DNA from: SIG607 sp045586405
GTDB taxonomy: Bacteria > Bacillota > Clostridia > Oscillospirales > Acutalibacteraceae
Assembly: GCA_045586405.1 (NCBI GenBank)
Contig: JAZNAG010000067.1
Location: forward strand, 1-24,031
DNA: 24,031 nucleotides
Direction: 5' to 3'
In this document: in pieces, positions 23,726 to 24,031 of the stretch
Position numbering within the stretch: position 1 is the first letter of the stretch
Layout of the letters: the number at the start of each line of letters is the position of its first letter
Notes under the pieces: generated by a model
Told to the model about the DNA's origin: nothing
Database searches by the model: none
What the model saw: the letters and a program-made list of their open reading frames with translations, nothing else
Made by a program: the position numbers and the translations under genes

Positions 23726-23905
23726 GGCTGGGGTGGCAGGGTACTCTGCGCCCACCGCTCTACCGACCGCTCCGAGCGGTTGCGGTATTTCGGCGGTGCT
23801 CGAGACTTCGCAGTCTCAAAAGCCTATCGCGGCTTTTAAGCAGCTTCGACGAACCTACGAATGCAGCAGTCAAAGTGCTGTGTCTTACCGCTTGACGACA
23901 CCCCA
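23725..23905 (-). tRNA. tRNA-Gln(UUG) with about 106 extra nucleotides in the T-loop
   Basis: Read on the minus strand: acceptor TGGGGTG (23905-23899) pairs with CACCCCA (23735-23729), followed by G and an encoded CCA (23727-23725). The D-stem GTC/GAC encloses AAGCGGTAA. The anticodon stem CAGCA/TGCTG holds loop CTTTGAC with anticodon TTG (23873-23871), giving Gln. The variable loop is CATTC. The T-stem GTAGG (23858-23854) pairs with CCTGC (23740-23736), one G-U, but the loop between them is 113 nt instead of 7. Removing the excess leaves 75 nt, a normal tRNA-Gln with CCA. All other arms are intact and a terminator follows, so the gene looks functional apart from the insert. It could be a tRNA with an unusual intron or expansion, or a tRNA inactivated by a small mobile element. 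Confidence 0.85.
23741..23853 (-). other. Highly structured insert in the tRNA-Gln T-loop
   Basis: The enlarged T-loop consists of three hairpins. H1 is AAAAGCC/GGCTTTT (23818-23837). H2 is GAGACT/AGTCTC with a GCGA tetraloop on the minus strand (23802-23817). H3 is a long nested hairpin: CACCGC/GCGGTG (23753-23758 with 23793-23798), TACCG/CGGTA (23761-23765 with 23783-23787) and an apical ACCGCT/AGCGGT. A 4-bp CTGC/GCAG pairing (23746-23749 with 23840-23843) could close the domain. It is more GC-rich than its surroundings. No protein is encoded. It is too short for a typical group I or II intron. Identity unknown. Confidence 0.8.
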
Positions 23906-23947
23906 ATATTTAATTGTATTTAGAATCCTACGCTATGTTATAATATC

Positions 23948-23977
23948 AAAAAATGCTGCCGCTTTCATGCAGCAGCA
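23948..23977 (-). terminator. Minus-strand terminator of a transcript entering from the right edge
   Basis: On the minus strand TGCTGCTGC pairs with GCGGCAGCA around ATGAAA, followed by TTTTTT. The transcript it ends lies mostly outside the window. Its visible part (23978-24031) contains an AGTGCTCCGTGGAACACT hairpin and no frame I can name, so it may be a structured RNA or the 3' untranslated end of a gene. Confidence 0.75.
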
Positions 23978-24031
23978 AGTGTTCCACGGAGCACTATTGC
24001 ACACCGTAAAAGTTGTGGGGTGGAAGATGGG

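Noticed and set aside
23741..23790. Second, fused tRNA fragment (minus strand CGGTAGAGC resembles a D-arm)
   Set aside because: The match is only about nine bases, and those bases are better explained by the nested H3 hairpin.
23741..23853. Group I or group II intron in the tRNA
   Set aside because: The insert is far shorter than known self-splicing introns, sits in the T-loop, and lacks recognisable core elements.
23677..23895. 72-codon + strand frame over the tRNA locus
   Set aside because: It runs antisense through a tRNA and its hairpins, has no good ribosome-binding site and resembles no protein I know.

Overview
The window looks like chromosomal DNA of a low-to-moderate GC, strictly anaerobic member of the Clostridia, probably Oscillospirales/Ruminococcaceae-like. 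This is an inference. It rests on a T-box riboswitch, a ferredoxin-dependent 2-oxoacid oxidoreductase, a Gram-positive style division and cell-wall (dcw) cluster with a PASTA-containing PBP, a meso-DAP type MurE (DNPR motif), and AAAGTGG-type MraZ boxes. Every protein-coding gene I can support is on the + strand. The only minus-strand gene is a tRNA near the right edge.

Region 1 (1-5915) is a branched-chain 2-oxoacid/acyl-CoA operon. It holds an AMP-forming acyl-CoA synthetase (cut by the left edge and carrying an in-frame TGA at an apparent Trp position), a MinD/ParA-like P-loop ATPase, then ferredoxin, alpha, beta and gamma subunits of a VOR/KOR-type oxidoreductase, and a branched-chain aminotransferase (ilvE). 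Together these can interconvert branched-chain acids, acyl-CoAs, 2-oxoacids and amino acids. That could be oxidative amino-acid fermentation, or reductive carboxylation of isobutyrate/isovalerate into Val/Leu.

Region 2 (5930-11003) is a separate T-box-controlled operon with a textbook sigma-A promoter and a probable Leu (CUC) specifier. It encodes a LeuA-like protein whose metal and catalytic residues are replaced although its leucine-sensing C-terminal domain is kept, an 833-aa fusion of a sugar-isomerase-like TIM barrel with an acyl-CoA synthetase, and an amidohydrolase. A strong terminator closes it. This is the best candidate for an undescribed pathway or regulatory module.

Region 3 (11050-23465) is the dcw cluster: mraZ, rsmH, an ftsL-like gene, a PASTA PBP, murE, mraY, ftsW, murG, murA, ftsQ/divIB, and ftsZ with its own promoter and terminator. 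murF, murD, murC and ftsA are absent from this stretch. Four helically phased MraZ-type boxes lie just downstream of the mraZ promoter.

Region 4 (23466-24031) has no protein gene I can support. It contains a bidirectional terminator, four 7-bp tandem repeats, and a minus-strand tRNA-Gln(UUG) whose T-loop carries about 106 extra nucleotides folded into three hairpins. A second minus-strand terminator points to another minus-strand transcript beyond the right edge. The interrupted tRNA is the most unusual single object in the window.
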